A stretch of DNA of 32,363 nt, taken from positions 1 to 32,363 of the forward strand of contig NZ_JPMX01000041.1 of assembly GCF_000761485.1 (NCBI RefSeq), written 5' to 3'. Source of the DNA: Modestobacter caceresii (GTDB taxonomy: Bacteria > Actinomycetota > Actinomycetes > Mycobacteriales > Geodermatophilaceae). The first letter of the stretch is position 1. Each line of letters opens with the position of its first letter. A model generated the notes under the pieces. It did no database searches. It saw only the letters and a program-made list of their open reading frames with translations, and was not told the origin of the DNA. Below, in pieces: positions 7,578-14,508 of this stretch. The position numbers were made by a program, and so were the translations under genes.

Positions 7578-8591
7578 ATGTCCCGCCTCCCCCTCCGCCG
7601 CAGGGCCGTCCGCGGCACCGCGCTGCTGGCCGCCGCCCTCGTCATCACCAGCTGCGGGGGTTCCGGCTCCAGCGACGACACCGCGGCCGAGGGCACCGAC
7701 CCGGCGACCGGGTCGTCGGACGCCTTCCCGGTCACCGTCGAGACCGCCTTCGGCGACGTGACGGTCCCGGAGGAGCCGACCCGGGTCGTCGCCCTCGGCT
7801 GGGGCGACGCCGAGATGGCGCTGGCGCTCGGCGTCCAGCCGGTCGGCGCCAGCGACTGGCTCGGCTTCGGCGGCGAGGGCGTGGGCCCGTGGGCCGAGGG
7901 GCTCTACGACGAGGTTCCGGCGATCATCGAGACGCTGGAGCCCAGCCTCGAGGCGATCGCCGCGCTGGACCCCGACCTGATCCTGGACACCAAGTCCCCC
8001 GCCACCGAGGAGCGGTACCAGGCGCTGAGCGCCATCGCGCCGACCATCAGCCAGCCGGTGGGCACCGACCCCTACATCGTCCCCTTCGAGGAGCAGCTCG
8101 ACCTGGTCGGCCAGGCGCTGGGCAAGACGGAGGAGGCCGAGGAGGTCGCGGCCGAGGTCGACGAGGCCTTCGCCGCCGCCGCCGAGGCACACCCGGAGTT
8201 CGACGGCACCGAGGTGGCGGTCGCCGCCTACACCGCCGAGGGCTTCGGCGCCTACGTCAGCGGTGACTCGCGGGTCGACTTCATGGAGCAGCTCGGCTTC
8301 GTGAACAAGCCGGCCATCGAGGAGCTGGCCACCGACAGCTTCTACGTGCCGGTGAGCGAGGAGCAGCTCCCGCTGCTCGACGCCGACCTGACCGTCGCCT
8401 TCCCGATCTTCGTCGAGGCCAGCGAGATCACCGACAACCCGCTGTGGCAGGCGATCCCGTCCGTGCAGGCCGGCAACGCCGCGGTGCTCGACGACGAGAC
8501 GCTGACCAACGCCTTCTCGATCGGCACGCCGCAGGGCATCCAGTACGCCCTGGACAACGCCGTCCCGCAGTTCGCCGACACGCTCGGCTGA
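7578..8591 (+). CDS. Iron-siderophore ABC transporter substrate-binding lipoprotein
   Basis: A 337-residue secreted lipoprotein. A basic N-terminus ([11 protein letters not shown]), a hydrophobic stretch and the lipobox VITSC (Cys26) are followed by a Gly/Ser/Asp linker. The mature part has the FecB/FepB class III binding-protein pattern: [32 protein letters not shown], then [18 protein letters not shown]. It binds a ferric siderophore outside the membrane and delivers it to an FecCD-type permease, which is not in this window. The start is fixed by GAAGGAG upstream. An IdeR box 18 bases upstream indicates iron-responsive expression. It appears monocistronic and converges on mftE. Confidence 0.88.
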   Translation: MSRLPLRRRAVRGTALLAAALVITSCGGSGSSDDTAAEGTDPATGSSDAFPVTVETAFGDVTVPEEPTRVVALGWGDAEMALALGVQPVGASDWLGFGGEGVGPWAEGLYDEVPAIIETLEPSLEAIAALDPDLILDTKSPATEERYQALSAIAPTISQPVGTDPYIVPFEEQLDLVGQALGKTEEAEEVAAEVDEAFAAAAEAHPEFDGTEVAVAAYTAEGFGAYVSGDSRVDFMEQLGFVNKPAIEELATDSFYVPVSEEQLPLLDADLTVAFPIFVEASEITDNPLWQAIPSVQAGNAAVLDDETLTNAFSIGTPQGIQYALDNAVPQFADTLG

Positions 8592-8638
8592 CCTGCCGAA
8601 CCACCTGATCGGACCGGCGCCGCCGGGCAGCACCTGGC

Positions 8639-9343
8639 TCAGCCCAGGAGCCGCCCGGCGGCGTCGGTGTCCCAGGCCCGCACGGCGGCGACCAGCCGGC
8701 CGGTCAGCGTCCGCAGCAGCTGTGCCCCCTCCGCCGCCGAGGCACCGGCCGGGTCCCCGAGCACCCCGTCCGGGCTCACCGCCCGCACGCCCTCGGCCCG
8801 CAGCCGGGGCAGCAGCTCCCCGATCGGTGCGGTCTCCCCCGCGGCGGCGAGCTCCGGGCGGACCCCAGCAGGTTCCACGTGCAACATCAGTGACGTCTCG
8901 CTGCGCCCGGCGTGTGCGTCGCCCCCGGGCACCCCGCACGGGAACCAGACGACGTCGCGACCCTCGCCCCGCAGCTGCGGCACGGCCGCCCGCAACGCCT
9001 CGACGTTGCCGCCGTGCCCGTTGACCACCAGCAACCGGCCGGCCCAGCGTCCGGCCGAGCGCCCGTACTCCACCAGCAGGGTGGTCAGCGCGGCGGTCCC
9101 GATCGAGATCGTGCCGGGGAAGTCCTCGTGCTCACCACTGGCGCCGTACGCCAGCGCCGGGGCGAGCACCGCGCCGTCCAGCTCGCCGACGGCGGCCTCC
9201 GCCACCGCCTGGGCGACGGCGGTGTCGGTGGTCAGCGGCAGGTGGCGGCCGTGCTGCTCGACCGACCCGAGCGGGACGACGAGCAGCGGCCGGCCCTCCA
9301 GGTCGGGCCAGGTGGCCCCGGTCAGCCGCACGACGTCGTCCAC
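8639..9343 (-). CDS. mftE: Mycofactocin system creatininase-family peptidase MftE
   Basis: A 234-residue metal-dependent hydrolase of the creatininase family. MftE cleaves the MftC-modified precursor to release the C-terminal Val-Tyr-derived core (AHDP). Candidate metal ligands are in [16 protein letters not shown] (E29, H31, D40); further family blocks are [23 protein letters not shown] (H110) and [15 protein letters not shown] (H144, E149). The GTG at 9343 follows a GGCAGGGTG element and gives the usual MftE length. In the canonical locus it follows mftD; here mftC is about 630 bases away with an opposite-strand gene in between, so mftE needs its own promoter in the 60-base divergent gap with the PPOX gene. 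A generic creatininase is possible but unlikely beside mftABC. Confidence 0.88.
   Translation of the reverse strand: MDDVVRLTGATWPDLEGRPLLVVPLGSVEQHGRHLPLTTDTAVAQAVAEAAVGELDGAVLAPALAYGASGEHEDFPGTISIGTAALTTLLVEYGRSAGRWAGRLLVVNGHGGNVEALRAAVPQLRGEGRDVVWFPCGVPGGDAHAGRSETSLMLHVEPAGVRPELAAAGETAPIGELLPRLRAEGVRAVSPDGVLGDPAGASAAEGAQLLRTLTGRLVAAVRAWDTDAAGRLLG
8871..8886. other. parS-like site inside mftE
   Basis: GTTCCACGTGCAAC at 8872-8885 matches 12 of 14 core positions of the parS consensus GTTTCACGTGAAAC bound by ParB. It is encoded as TTG-CAC-GTG-GAA plus CCT, all three of TTG, GAA and CCT being rare in this G+C-rich gene. The same 14-mer recurs at 17536-17549. ParB binding is inferred. Confidence 0.35.
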
Positions 9344-9403
9344 GGCTGGGCACCCTGCCAGACCGTGCGTGTCGTCCGCCGCCGGAGCGGGCAGGGCAGC
9401 TGG

Positions 9404-9895
9404 ATGACCGACGAGACCCGCGCTGACGACACGCGCAAGGTGGCCGAACTGCTGAAGGACGAGCGGATCGCCGTGTTCACCACGATCACCGCCGACGGCA
9501 CGCTGATGAGCCGGCCGATGTCCATGCAGCAGGTCGAGTTCGACGGCGACCTGTGGTTCTTCGCCAGTCGGAGCTCCCGCAAGGTCGCCCAGGTGGCCGC
9601 GAACCCTCAGGTCAACGTGGCCACCTCGGGCAGTGACAGCTGGGTCTCGCTGACCGGTCACGCCGTGGTGTTCGACGACCTGGCGAAGAAGCAGCAGCTG
9701 TGGAACCCGGTCGTCGGTGCCTGGTTCCCGAACGGACCCGAGGACCCCGACGTGGTGCTCATCCGGGTCGACGCGGCCTCCGCCGAGTACTGGGACTCCC
9801 CCGGCGGGCGGCTCGCCAGCGTCTTCAGCTTCGCCAAGGCCAAGGTCACCGGGCAGCCCTACTCCGGTGGGGAGAACGAGACCGTCCGGCTCTGA
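9404..9895 (+). CDS. Pyridoxamine 5'-phosphate oxidase-like flavin-binding protein (general stress protein 26 type)
   Basis: A 163-residue protein of the split-barrel PNPOx-like superfamily. KVAELLKDERIAVFTTITADGTLMSRPMSMQQVEFDGDLWFFASRSSRKVAQVAANPQVNVA is the typical barrel opening of the general stress protein 26 group, which binds FMN, FAD or F420. WVSLTGHAVVFDD and the C-terminal VRVDAASAEYWDSPGGR pattern agree. The ATG at 9404 leaves 60 bases to the divergent mftE start. It sits between mftC and mftE on the opposite strand, where mftD is usually found. No evidence links it to mycofactocin other than position. Confidence 0.8.
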   Translation: MTDETRADDTRKVAELLKDERIAVFTTITADGTLMSRPMSMQQVEFDGDLWFFASRSSRKVAQVAANPQVNVATSGSDSWVSLTGHAVVFDDLAKKQQLWNPVVGAWFPNGPEDPDVVLIRVDAASAEYWDSPGGRLASVFSFAKAKVTGQPYSGGENETVRL

Positions 9896-9932
9896 CCGGC
9901 GCTCCCAGCAGCCGCACAGGGAACGCGCCCGA

Positions 9933-9964
9933 TGTCGGCCCGGCCGGGCTGTCGGCCCGGCCGG
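9933..9964. repeat. Short tandem 15-mer between PPOX and mftC
   Basis: TGTCGGCCCGGCCGG occurs at 9933-9947 and again at 9950-9964, each with an internal CCGGCCGG-type dyad. It lies between the convergent ends of the PPOX gene and mftC, so a terminator-like role is possible. Confidence 0.4.
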
Positions 9965-9972
9965 CATGGGCG

Positions 9973-11190
9973 TCAGCCCAGTCGCAGCCCGGCGAGCGGC
10001 GACTCGTCGCAGATCTTGGCCGGCGGGACGCGGGGCATGCCCAGCAGCGTGGGCTGACCGCGCACCGGGCCGGTGTGCGAGTGGTCGACGTGGCTCCTGG
10101 GCGTGGCCAGCTGGAGGTCCCGCGCGGCCAGCGCGGTCTCGCCGTAGCCCTGCACGCACTCGGGATCGGGCCCGTCCAGCGGCAGTCCGGTGAAGAACTT
10201 CGCCGCCATGCAGCCACCGCGACAGGCGTCGAAGTGGGCGCACTTGGTGCACGCGCCACCGGTCTGCGGGCTGCGCAGGTCGGCGAAGAGCTCCGACTGC
10301 TGCCACACCTGCTGGAAGCCGCCGGGGGACCGCACGTTACCGGCCAGGAAGTCCTCGTGGATGGCGAACGGGCAGGCGTAGACGTCGCCGACCGGGTCGA
10401 TCAGGCAGACCACCCGGCCCGCACCGCACAGGTTCAGCCCCGGCAGGGCCTCCCCGAACGCGGAGAGGTGGAAGAACGAGTCACCGGTGAGCACGTTGTC
10501 GCCGTTGGCCAGCAGCCAGGCGTACAGGTCCTTCTGCTGGGCCATCGTGGGGTGCAGCTGGTCCCAGACGTCCGCCCCGCGGCCGGAGGGCCGCAACCGG
10601 GTGAGCCGCAGCTGGGCGCCGTAGGAGTCGGTGAGCGCCCTGAACTCGTCGAGCTGGCCGGCGTTCTCCCGGGTGACGACGACGGAGACCTTGAAGTCCT
10701 TCATCCCGGCCTCGGCCAGGTTCTCCAGGGCCCGGACGGCCATGTCGAACGAGCCGGTGCCGCGGACCCGGTCGTTGACCTCTGCCGTGGCGCCGTCCAG
10801 GGAGATCTGCACGTCGACGTAGTCGGTGCGGGCCAGCTGCGCGGCGCGGGTCTTGTCCAGCTTCACGCCGTTGGTGGAGAACTTGACGCCGACGTCGTGC
10901 CCGATCGCGTAGTCGAGCAGGTGCCAGAAGTCCGGCCGGACCGTGGGCTCGCCGCCACCGACGTTGACGTAGAAGACCTGCATCCGCTGCAGCTCGTCGA
11001 TGACCGCCTCGGCCTCGGCGGTGCTCAGCTCGCGGGGGTCGCGGCGCCCGGAGGAGGACAGGCAGTGCGCGCACGCCAGGTTGCAGGCGTAGGTGAGCTC
11101 CCAGGTCAGGCAGATGGGGGCGTCCAGGCCGTACTCGAACTGGTCGATCAGCCGCCCGCCGGTCGGGCGGGAGGGGAGGACGGCGGTCAC
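9973..11190 (-). CDS. mftC: Mycofactocin radical SAM maturase MftC
   Basis: A 405-residue radical S-adenosylmethionine enzyme that, with MftB, oxidatively decarboxylates the C-terminal tyrosine of MftA and then forms the Val-Tyr lactam crosslink. The radical SAM cluster motif is C36-x3-C40-x2-C43 (CNLACAHC), with GGGEPT at 78-83 for SAM contact. The C-terminal SPASM region has the cysteine set LCGAGRVVCLIDPVGDVYACPF and later GACTKCAHFDACRGGCMAAKFF for auxiliary Fe-S clusters. The GTG at 11190 overlaps the mftB stop (GTGA), so the two are translationally coupled. Length and motifs match MftC rather than PqqE or other SPASM proteins, and mftA and mftB lie directly upstream. Confidence 0.97.
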   Translation of the reverse strand: MTAVLPSRPTGGRLIDQFEYGLDAPICLTWELTYACNLACAHCLSSSGRRDPRELSTAEAEAVIDELQRMQVFYVNVGGGEPTVRPDFWHLLDYAIGHDVGVKFSTNGVKLDKTRAAQLARTDYVDVQISLDGATAEVNDRVRGTGSFDMAVRALENLAEAGMKDFKVSVVVTRENAGQLDEFRALTDSYGAQLRLTRLRPSGRGADVWDQLHPTMAQQKDLYAWLLANGDNVLTGDSFFHLSAFGEALPGLNLCGAGRVVCLIDPVGDVYACPFAIHEDFLAGNVRSPGGFQQVWQQSELFADLRSPQTGGACTKCAHFDACRGGCMAAKFFTGLPLDGPDPECVQGYGETALAARDLQLATPRSHVDHSHTGPVRGQPTLLGMPRVPPAKICDESPLAGLRLG

Positions 11191-11504
11191 GCGGCTGCCT
11201 TCCGTCGTTCGATCATCTGCGACCGGGCGAGGTCGGCCAGCGCCTTCACGTAGGTGGGACGCTGCGACTCCGGCACCTCGCACGCGAGGAGGGCGGCCGT
11301 GGCGGTGGGGTGGTCGGCGAGGGTCTCCACGACCCGGACCAGCGTCTTCGACTTGAGGAAGGAGAGCTTCCGGGTGCCGAAGTGGTAGACCAGCGCCCCG
11401 AAGGGCTCCGGCCGCAGCGCGACCGACCGGGCACGCTGCCAGGGCAGCTCCGGGTCGAACACCGCTGGGTCGACCACCGCTGGGGCCGGAGCAGGCGAGG
11501 TCAT
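11187..11504 (-). CDS. mftB: Mycofactocin precursor chaperone MftB (PqqD-like RRE)
   Basis: A 105-residue peptide chaperone with the PqqD-like winged-helix fold (RiPP recognition element) that binds the MftA leader and presents it to MftC. LPWQRARSVALRPEPFGALVYHFGTRKLSFLKSKTLVRVVETLADH is the typical MftB core, followed by a helical C-terminus ending in a basic RSQMIERRKAAA. The ATG at 11504 is 10 bases past the mftA stop. A longer frame runs upstream to 11939, but it would overlap all of mftA and lacks coding character. Its stop overlaps the mftC start. Confidence 0.95.
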   Translation of the reverse strand: MTSPAPAPAVVDPAVFDPELPWQRARSVALRPEPFGALVYHFGTRKLSFLKSKTLVRVVETLADHPTATAALLACEVPESQRPTYVKALADLARSQMIERRKAAA

Positions 11505-11514
11505 CGGGCGCGGG

Positions 11515-11634
11515 TCAGTAGACGCCGCACATGCCGTCGATGGAGACCTCCTCCACGAGGGACTCCTCGACGAGGGCCTCCTCGGGGGCCGCGGGGGTCT
11601 CGACGGTGAGCTCGTCCTGCGTCGTCTCGGGCAC
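11515..11634 (-). CDS. mftA: Mycofactocin precursor peptide MftA
   Basis: A 39-residue RiPP precursor, short enough to be missed by gene callers. The C-terminus EEVSIDGMCGVY is the invariant MftA ending; the last two residues, Val38-Tyr39, become the redox-active core after decarboxylation and crosslinking by MftC and cleavage by MftE. The leader is very acidic (repeated EE, with TQDE and PEEALVEESLVEE), as expected for MftB binding. It starts with GTG, and GGAGG lies 4 bases upstream. It is the first gene of mftABC and is divergent from mftR, with a likely promoter at 11676-11705. Confidence 0.96.
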   Translation of the reverse strand: MPETTQDELTVETPAAPEEALVEESLVEEVSIDGMCGVY

Positions 11635-11638
11635 GGTG

Positions 11639-11643
11639 CCTCC
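11639..11643 (-). promoter_or_regulatory. Ribosome binding site of mftA
   Basis: GGAGG on the minus strand, 4 bases before the GTG at 11634. It fixes the start of the 39-codon precursor gene; no other in-frame start nearby has such a site. Confidence 0.7.
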
Positions 11644-11675
11644 GGGTGAGCTGGGTCACGGACCTGACCCGGCAG

Positions 11676-11705
11676 ACCGTAGGTGACACCCAGTGCCACC
11701 GGCAA
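11676..11705 (-). promoter_or_regulatory. Putative mftA promoter with dyad operator in the spacer
   Basis: On the minus strand TTGCCG (11705-11700) and TACGGT (11681-11676) form a -35/-10 pair with an 18-base spacer; the -10 fits TAnnnT. The spacer and the last -35 base carry an imperfect dyad, GGTGACAC at 11682-11689 and GTGCCACC at 11693-11700, with 7 of 8 arm positions paired. A TetR dimer there would block RNA polymerase, so MftR is the obvious candidate. A second weaker dyad, GTGA-6-TCAC, lies at 11646-11659. Confidence 0.5.
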
Positions 11706-11760
11706 GCGCTGCGACCGCTGAGCGCGGCGCCGGGCAGTCACCGCGCTGCCGAGGGGCAGG

Positions 11761-12372
11761 ATGGGGATCGTGACCGAGACGATGGTCGCGGCCGACGCCC
11801 GCGAGGAGACCCGCGCCCGGATCGAGCAGGCCGCCCTCGACCTGTTCACCGCGCAGGGGTTCGAGGCGGTGACCATCGATGAGGTGGCCGACGCCGCCGG
11901 GATCAGCCGGCGCACCTTCTTCCGCCACTGCGGCACCAAGGCCGACGCGGTCTGGGGCCAGTTCGACGGCCACGTCGTCCGGCTGGAGGGGATGCTCGCT
12001 GCCGCTGCGGCCGACCAGCCGGTGCTCGCCTCGGTCTACGCCGCCTACGTCGAGGTCAACGACTACGCACCGGCCGACCTGCCGATGCTGCGCCAGCGGA
12101 TGCGGCTGATCCTGACCGAGCCGGCGCTGCTGGCGCACTCCCAGGTGCGCTACGCCGACGTCGACCGGGTCGTCGCCGCGCACGTGGCCCGGCGGACCGG
12201 GGTGGCGCCGGACGCGCTGGTGCCGCGGCTGGTCGCCACCAGCACCCGCGCCGCCGCGACGACGGCGTTCGAGCTGTGGCTGGCCGACGGCCGGATCACC
12301 CTGGGCACCGCACTGCACCAGGCGTTCGACGAGCTGGCCGCCGGCTTCCCGTCGCTGCGCCTGCCCGGCTGA
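11761..12372 (+). CDS. mftR: Mycofactocin system TetR-family regulator MftR
   Basis: A 203-residue TetR-family repressor. The N-terminal three-helix DNA-binding domain is clear: ARIEQAALDLFTAQGFEAVTIDEVADAAGISRRTFFRHCGTK, with the helix-turn-helix at about residues 38-58. The C-terminal helical domain (RQRMRLILTEPALLAHSQVRYADVDRVVAAHVARRTG) follows the MftR pattern. Divergence from mftA supports the assignment, since mftR sits beside mftA in mycobacteria. In mycobacteria MftR represses the cluster and responds to acyl-CoA ligands. GAGGGGCAGG precedes the ATG at 11761; GTG at 11770 and ATG at 11782 are alternative starts. Confidence 0.9.
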   Translation: MGIVTETMVAADAREETRARIEQAALDLFTAQGFEAVTIDEVADAAGISRRTFFRHCGTKADAVWGQFDGHVVRLEGMLAAAAADQPVLASVYAAYVEVNDYAPADLPMLRQRMRLILTEPALLAHSQVRYADVDRVVAAHVARRTGVAPDALVPRLVATSTRAAATTAFELWLADGRITLGTALHQAFDELAAGFPSLRLPG

Positions 12373-12382
12373 CCGGGCAGCC

Positions 12383-12418
12383 GGGGGCGTGGGGCAGCCG
12401 AGCTGCTCCCACGCCCCC
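12383..12418. terminator. Hairpin between mftR and convergent membrane protein gene
   Basis: GGGGGCGTGGG at 12383-12393 pairs with CCCACGCCCCC at 12408-12418, extended inside by GCAGC/GCTGC with one bulge and a CGA loop. It sits between convergent genes, so it can stop transcription both ways. Confidence 0.75.
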
Positions 12419-12426
12419 AGCTCGGC

Positions 12427-12978
12427 TCAGACGGTCGCGGGCTTCACGGTGACGCCACGCAGCACCTCGGACGGGCGCTGCTGCTCCCCCGCGTAGGAGC
12501 TGACGACGACGAGCGCCCCGGTGATCGCCGGCACGACCCACTGCAGCTGGTCCAGCCGCAGCTGCGCGGCCGCGACCTCGCCACGGGCCCGCTTGGAGGG
12601 CCTGGTGGCGCGCTTGGACGGGGTGGCGCCGCCCTGGTCGACGACCTTGCCGAGCAGCCGGCTGTAGGCGGTGACGCCGAGCGCAGCCGCCGTCAGCGCC
12701 GTCTTGACCGTCGACATGACCTTCACGCCCTGCTGCTCGGCGACGCGCTGCTTGTTCGCCTGCAGCTGGCCGACGCTGCCGATCAGGTGCGCGCCGATGG
12801 CGGCGGCGTTGACCGGCGTCCACCGGTTCCAGCCGGCGTTGGCGACGGCGCCGGTGGCGCGGGCGCTGCCCGCCTCCCCGGAGGCGGGGTTCAGCGCGAC
12901 GGCGTTGGCGAGCGTGCCGCCGAACCAGGCGGCGAGGCCGACGTCGTGCAGGGAACGGGACAGGGTGTTGCGGGCCAT
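12427..12978 (-). CDS. Small membrane protein of unknown function
   Basis: A 183-residue protein. The N-terminus RSLHDVGLAAWFGGTLANAVALNPA contains a hydrophobic, Gly/Ala-rich segment; more hydrophobic segments occur around PVNAAAIGAHLIGSVG, KTALTAAALGVTAYSRLL and LQWVVPAITGALVVVSSY. Between the last two lies a strongly basic loop with two SKRA repeats (TPSKRATRPSKRARG). I recognise no family. It appears monocistronic, with the 211-base gap to the SRPBCC gene on its 5' side. Confidence 0.7.
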   Translation of the reverse strand: MARNTLSRSLHDVGLAAWFGGTLANAVALNPASGEAGSARATGAVANAGWNRWTPVNAAAIGAHLIGSVGQLQANKQRVAEQQGVKVMSTVKTALTAAALGVTAYSRLLGKVVDQGGATPSKRATRPSKRARGEVAAAQLRLDQLQWVVPAITGALVVVSSYAGEQQRPSEVLRGVTVKPATV

Positions 12979-13189
12979 CGCGGGCTCCTCGGATCAGGGG
13001 TGTGTCGTGGTCAGCGACCGAGGAGGGTCGACGACCTCGATCTGCATGGACCCCCGGTACCCGCCGTTGCCGGATGCACCCGTCCGTCGGCCAACGGGTC
13101 TGCGATCTGCCCACTCGGCGCCGGACAACCGGGTGACCGGCGCGCTGACCCGGCTCGTCGCGCCGGCCGACCGCTGCGAGGATGCCGGG

Positions 13190-13660
13190 ATGGACAGCCT
13201 CACCCATGCCGGCTCCGTCGTCGTCCGGTCGTCCCCCGAGGCGCTCTACGCGCTGGTGTCCGACGTGACCCGGACCGGCGAGTGGAGCCCGATCTGCACC
13301 GCCTGCTGGTGGGACGAGGGCGCCTCGGCCGAGGTCGGCGCGTGGTTCACCGGCCGCAACCAGGTGCCTGGCCGCACCTGGGAGACCCGCAGCCAGGTGG
13401 TGGCCGCCGAGCCCGGCCGGGAGTTCGCCTTCCTGGTCGGCGGGAAGCTGGTGCGGTGGGGCTTCACGATGGAGCCGGTCGAGGGCGGCACCCGGCTGAC
13501 CGAGTCCTGGGAGTTCCTCCCCGCCGGCCAGGAGTTCTTCGCCGAGCGGTACGGCGCCGACGCCCAGGCGCAGATCGACGACCGCACCCGTTCCGCCCAC
13601 GAGAGCATCCCGGCCACCCTCGCCGCCCTCAAGGGCATCGCGGAGGGCGCGCCGCGCTGA
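13190..13660 (+). CDS. SRPBCC (START-like) ligand-binding protein
   Basis: A 156-residue cytosolic protein with the helix-grip fold of the SRPBCC/polyketide cyclase-dehydrase group. SVVVRSSPEALYALVSDVTRTGEWSPICTACWWDEGA is the typical first strand, helix and W-S-P motif. VVAAEPGREFAFLVGG, RWGFTMEPVEGGTRLTESWEF and a long C-terminal helix complete the fold. Such proteins bind hydrophobic ligands; no enzymatic residue can be named. The ATG at 13190 follows a GAGGA element. Confidence 0.82.
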   Translation: MDSLTHAGSVVVRSSPEALYALVSDVTRTGEWSPICTACWWDEGASAEVGAWFTGRNQVPGRTWETRSQVVAAEPGREFAFLVGGKLVRWGFTMEPVEGGTRLTESWEFLPAGQEFFAERYGADAQAQIDDRTRSAHESIPATLAALKGIAEGAPR

Positions 13661-13717
13661 CCCGGTGCTGGACGTCCCCGGCCTGCCGTGTGGCGCCCTC
13701 CGGCCCAGGATGACCAC

Positions 13718-14350
13718 GTGCCCGCACCCTCGCTCACGCACCTGATGGACGAGGACACGGTCGACAAGATCGCGTCCCAGGTCCGGCTGTCCGGCAGCTA
13801 TCTGCTGTTCATGACCGCCTCCGGGGTGCTCGCCTCGGTGGCGCTGCTGTCGGACTCGGTCCCGATCCTGATCGGGTCGATGATCGTGGCGCCGTTGATG
13901 CCCCCGTTGGCCCTGGCCCCGTTCGCGCTGGTGGCGCGTCGTCGCGGCGAGGCCGGGCGCGGCCTGCGGGTCGCGCTGGTCGGCCTCGCGCTGGCCTTCG
14001 CCGCCGCGTGGGCCACCACCGCGCTGATGTCCGCGCTGGGGGTCGTCGCCTCGGACGCCGTGCTGCTGAGCCAGCCCCTCCTGCAGGAACGCGTCCACCC
14101 CGGCTGGTGGTCCATGGCCGCAGCGGTGGCCGCCGGCCTGGCCGGGACCGTCGCACAGGCCAGCGAGAAGACCGACACGCTCATCGGGACCGTCGCTGCG
14201 CTGGCCCTGGTGCCCGCCGTCGGCGCATCGGCGATCGCGGTGTACGTGGGCGCTGCGGAGCCAGCCCTCGGCGGGCTGCTGCTGCTCGGCATGAACGTCG
14301 GCCTGATCGTCGGGATGGGGATCGTCGCCCTGCTCGTCTCCGCGGGATGA
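13718..14350 (+). CDS. DUF389 membrane protein, stopped by an in-frame TGA
   Basis: A 210-residue polytopic membrane protein of the DUF389 family (unknown function). The signature region SYLLFMTASGVLASVALLSDSVPILIGSMIVAPLMPPLALAPFAL is present, followed by four or more hydrophobic segments. GTG at 13718 follows AGGATGACCAC; ATG at 13745 is an alternative. The frame stops at TGA 14348-14350, but the same frame continues for 48 more codons with a clear hydrophobic segment (see 14351-14497). This copy may therefore be a nonsense-truncated form of a roughly 258-residue protein, or be partly read through. Confidence 0.75.
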   Translation: MPAPSLTHLMDEDTVDKIASQVRLSGSYLLFMTASGVLASVALLSDSVPILIGSMIVAPLMPPLALAPFALVARRRGEAGRGLRVALVGLALAFAAAWATTALMSALGVVASDAVLLSQPLLQERVHPGWWSMAAAVAAGLAGTVAQASEKTDTLIGTVAALALVPAVGASAIAVYVGAAEPALGGLLLLGMNVGLIVGMGIVALLVSAG

Positions 14351-14497
14351 CCGGGGCTGCGCCCGCTGGCGCTGGTCCCGGTGGTCATCGTCGTGGTCGT
14401 GGGCCTCTTGCTGGCCTGGGCCCAGTCGACCGGCACGGTCTCCGAGACGCCCCCGAACACCGGGGTCACGTCGAACGCCGGGGCTGCCCCCCGTTGA
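14351..14497 (+). other. In-frame 3' continuation of the DUF389 gene after TGA
   Basis: Reading on in frame after TGA-C gives GLRPLALVPVVIVVVVGLLLAWAQSTG, a perfect membrane helix with a basic start, then a Thr/Asn-rich tail ending SNAGAAPR and a second TGA at 14495-14497. The high-GC third positions continue unbroken. A single TGG-to-TGA change (Trp) would explain the interruption. Confidence 0.55.
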
Positions 14498-14508
14498 CCC
14501 GTGGGTGG

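Noticed and set aside
9404-9895. PPOX gene as a displaced mftD
   Set aside because: MftD is a much longer FMN-dependent hydroxy acid dehydrogenase-type protein; this 163-residue split barrel is a different family.
9933-9964. CRISPR-like repeat
   Set aside because: Only two 15-base units with 2 bases between; no array.
11515-11634. Selenocysteine or recoding at the mftA TGA
   Set aside because: The TGA follows the invariant terminal Tyr codon; it is the normal stop.
11187-11939. Long mftB reading frame starting at 11939
   Set aside because: It would cover all of mftA, its promoter and the start of mftR; the ATG at 11504 gives normal MftB.
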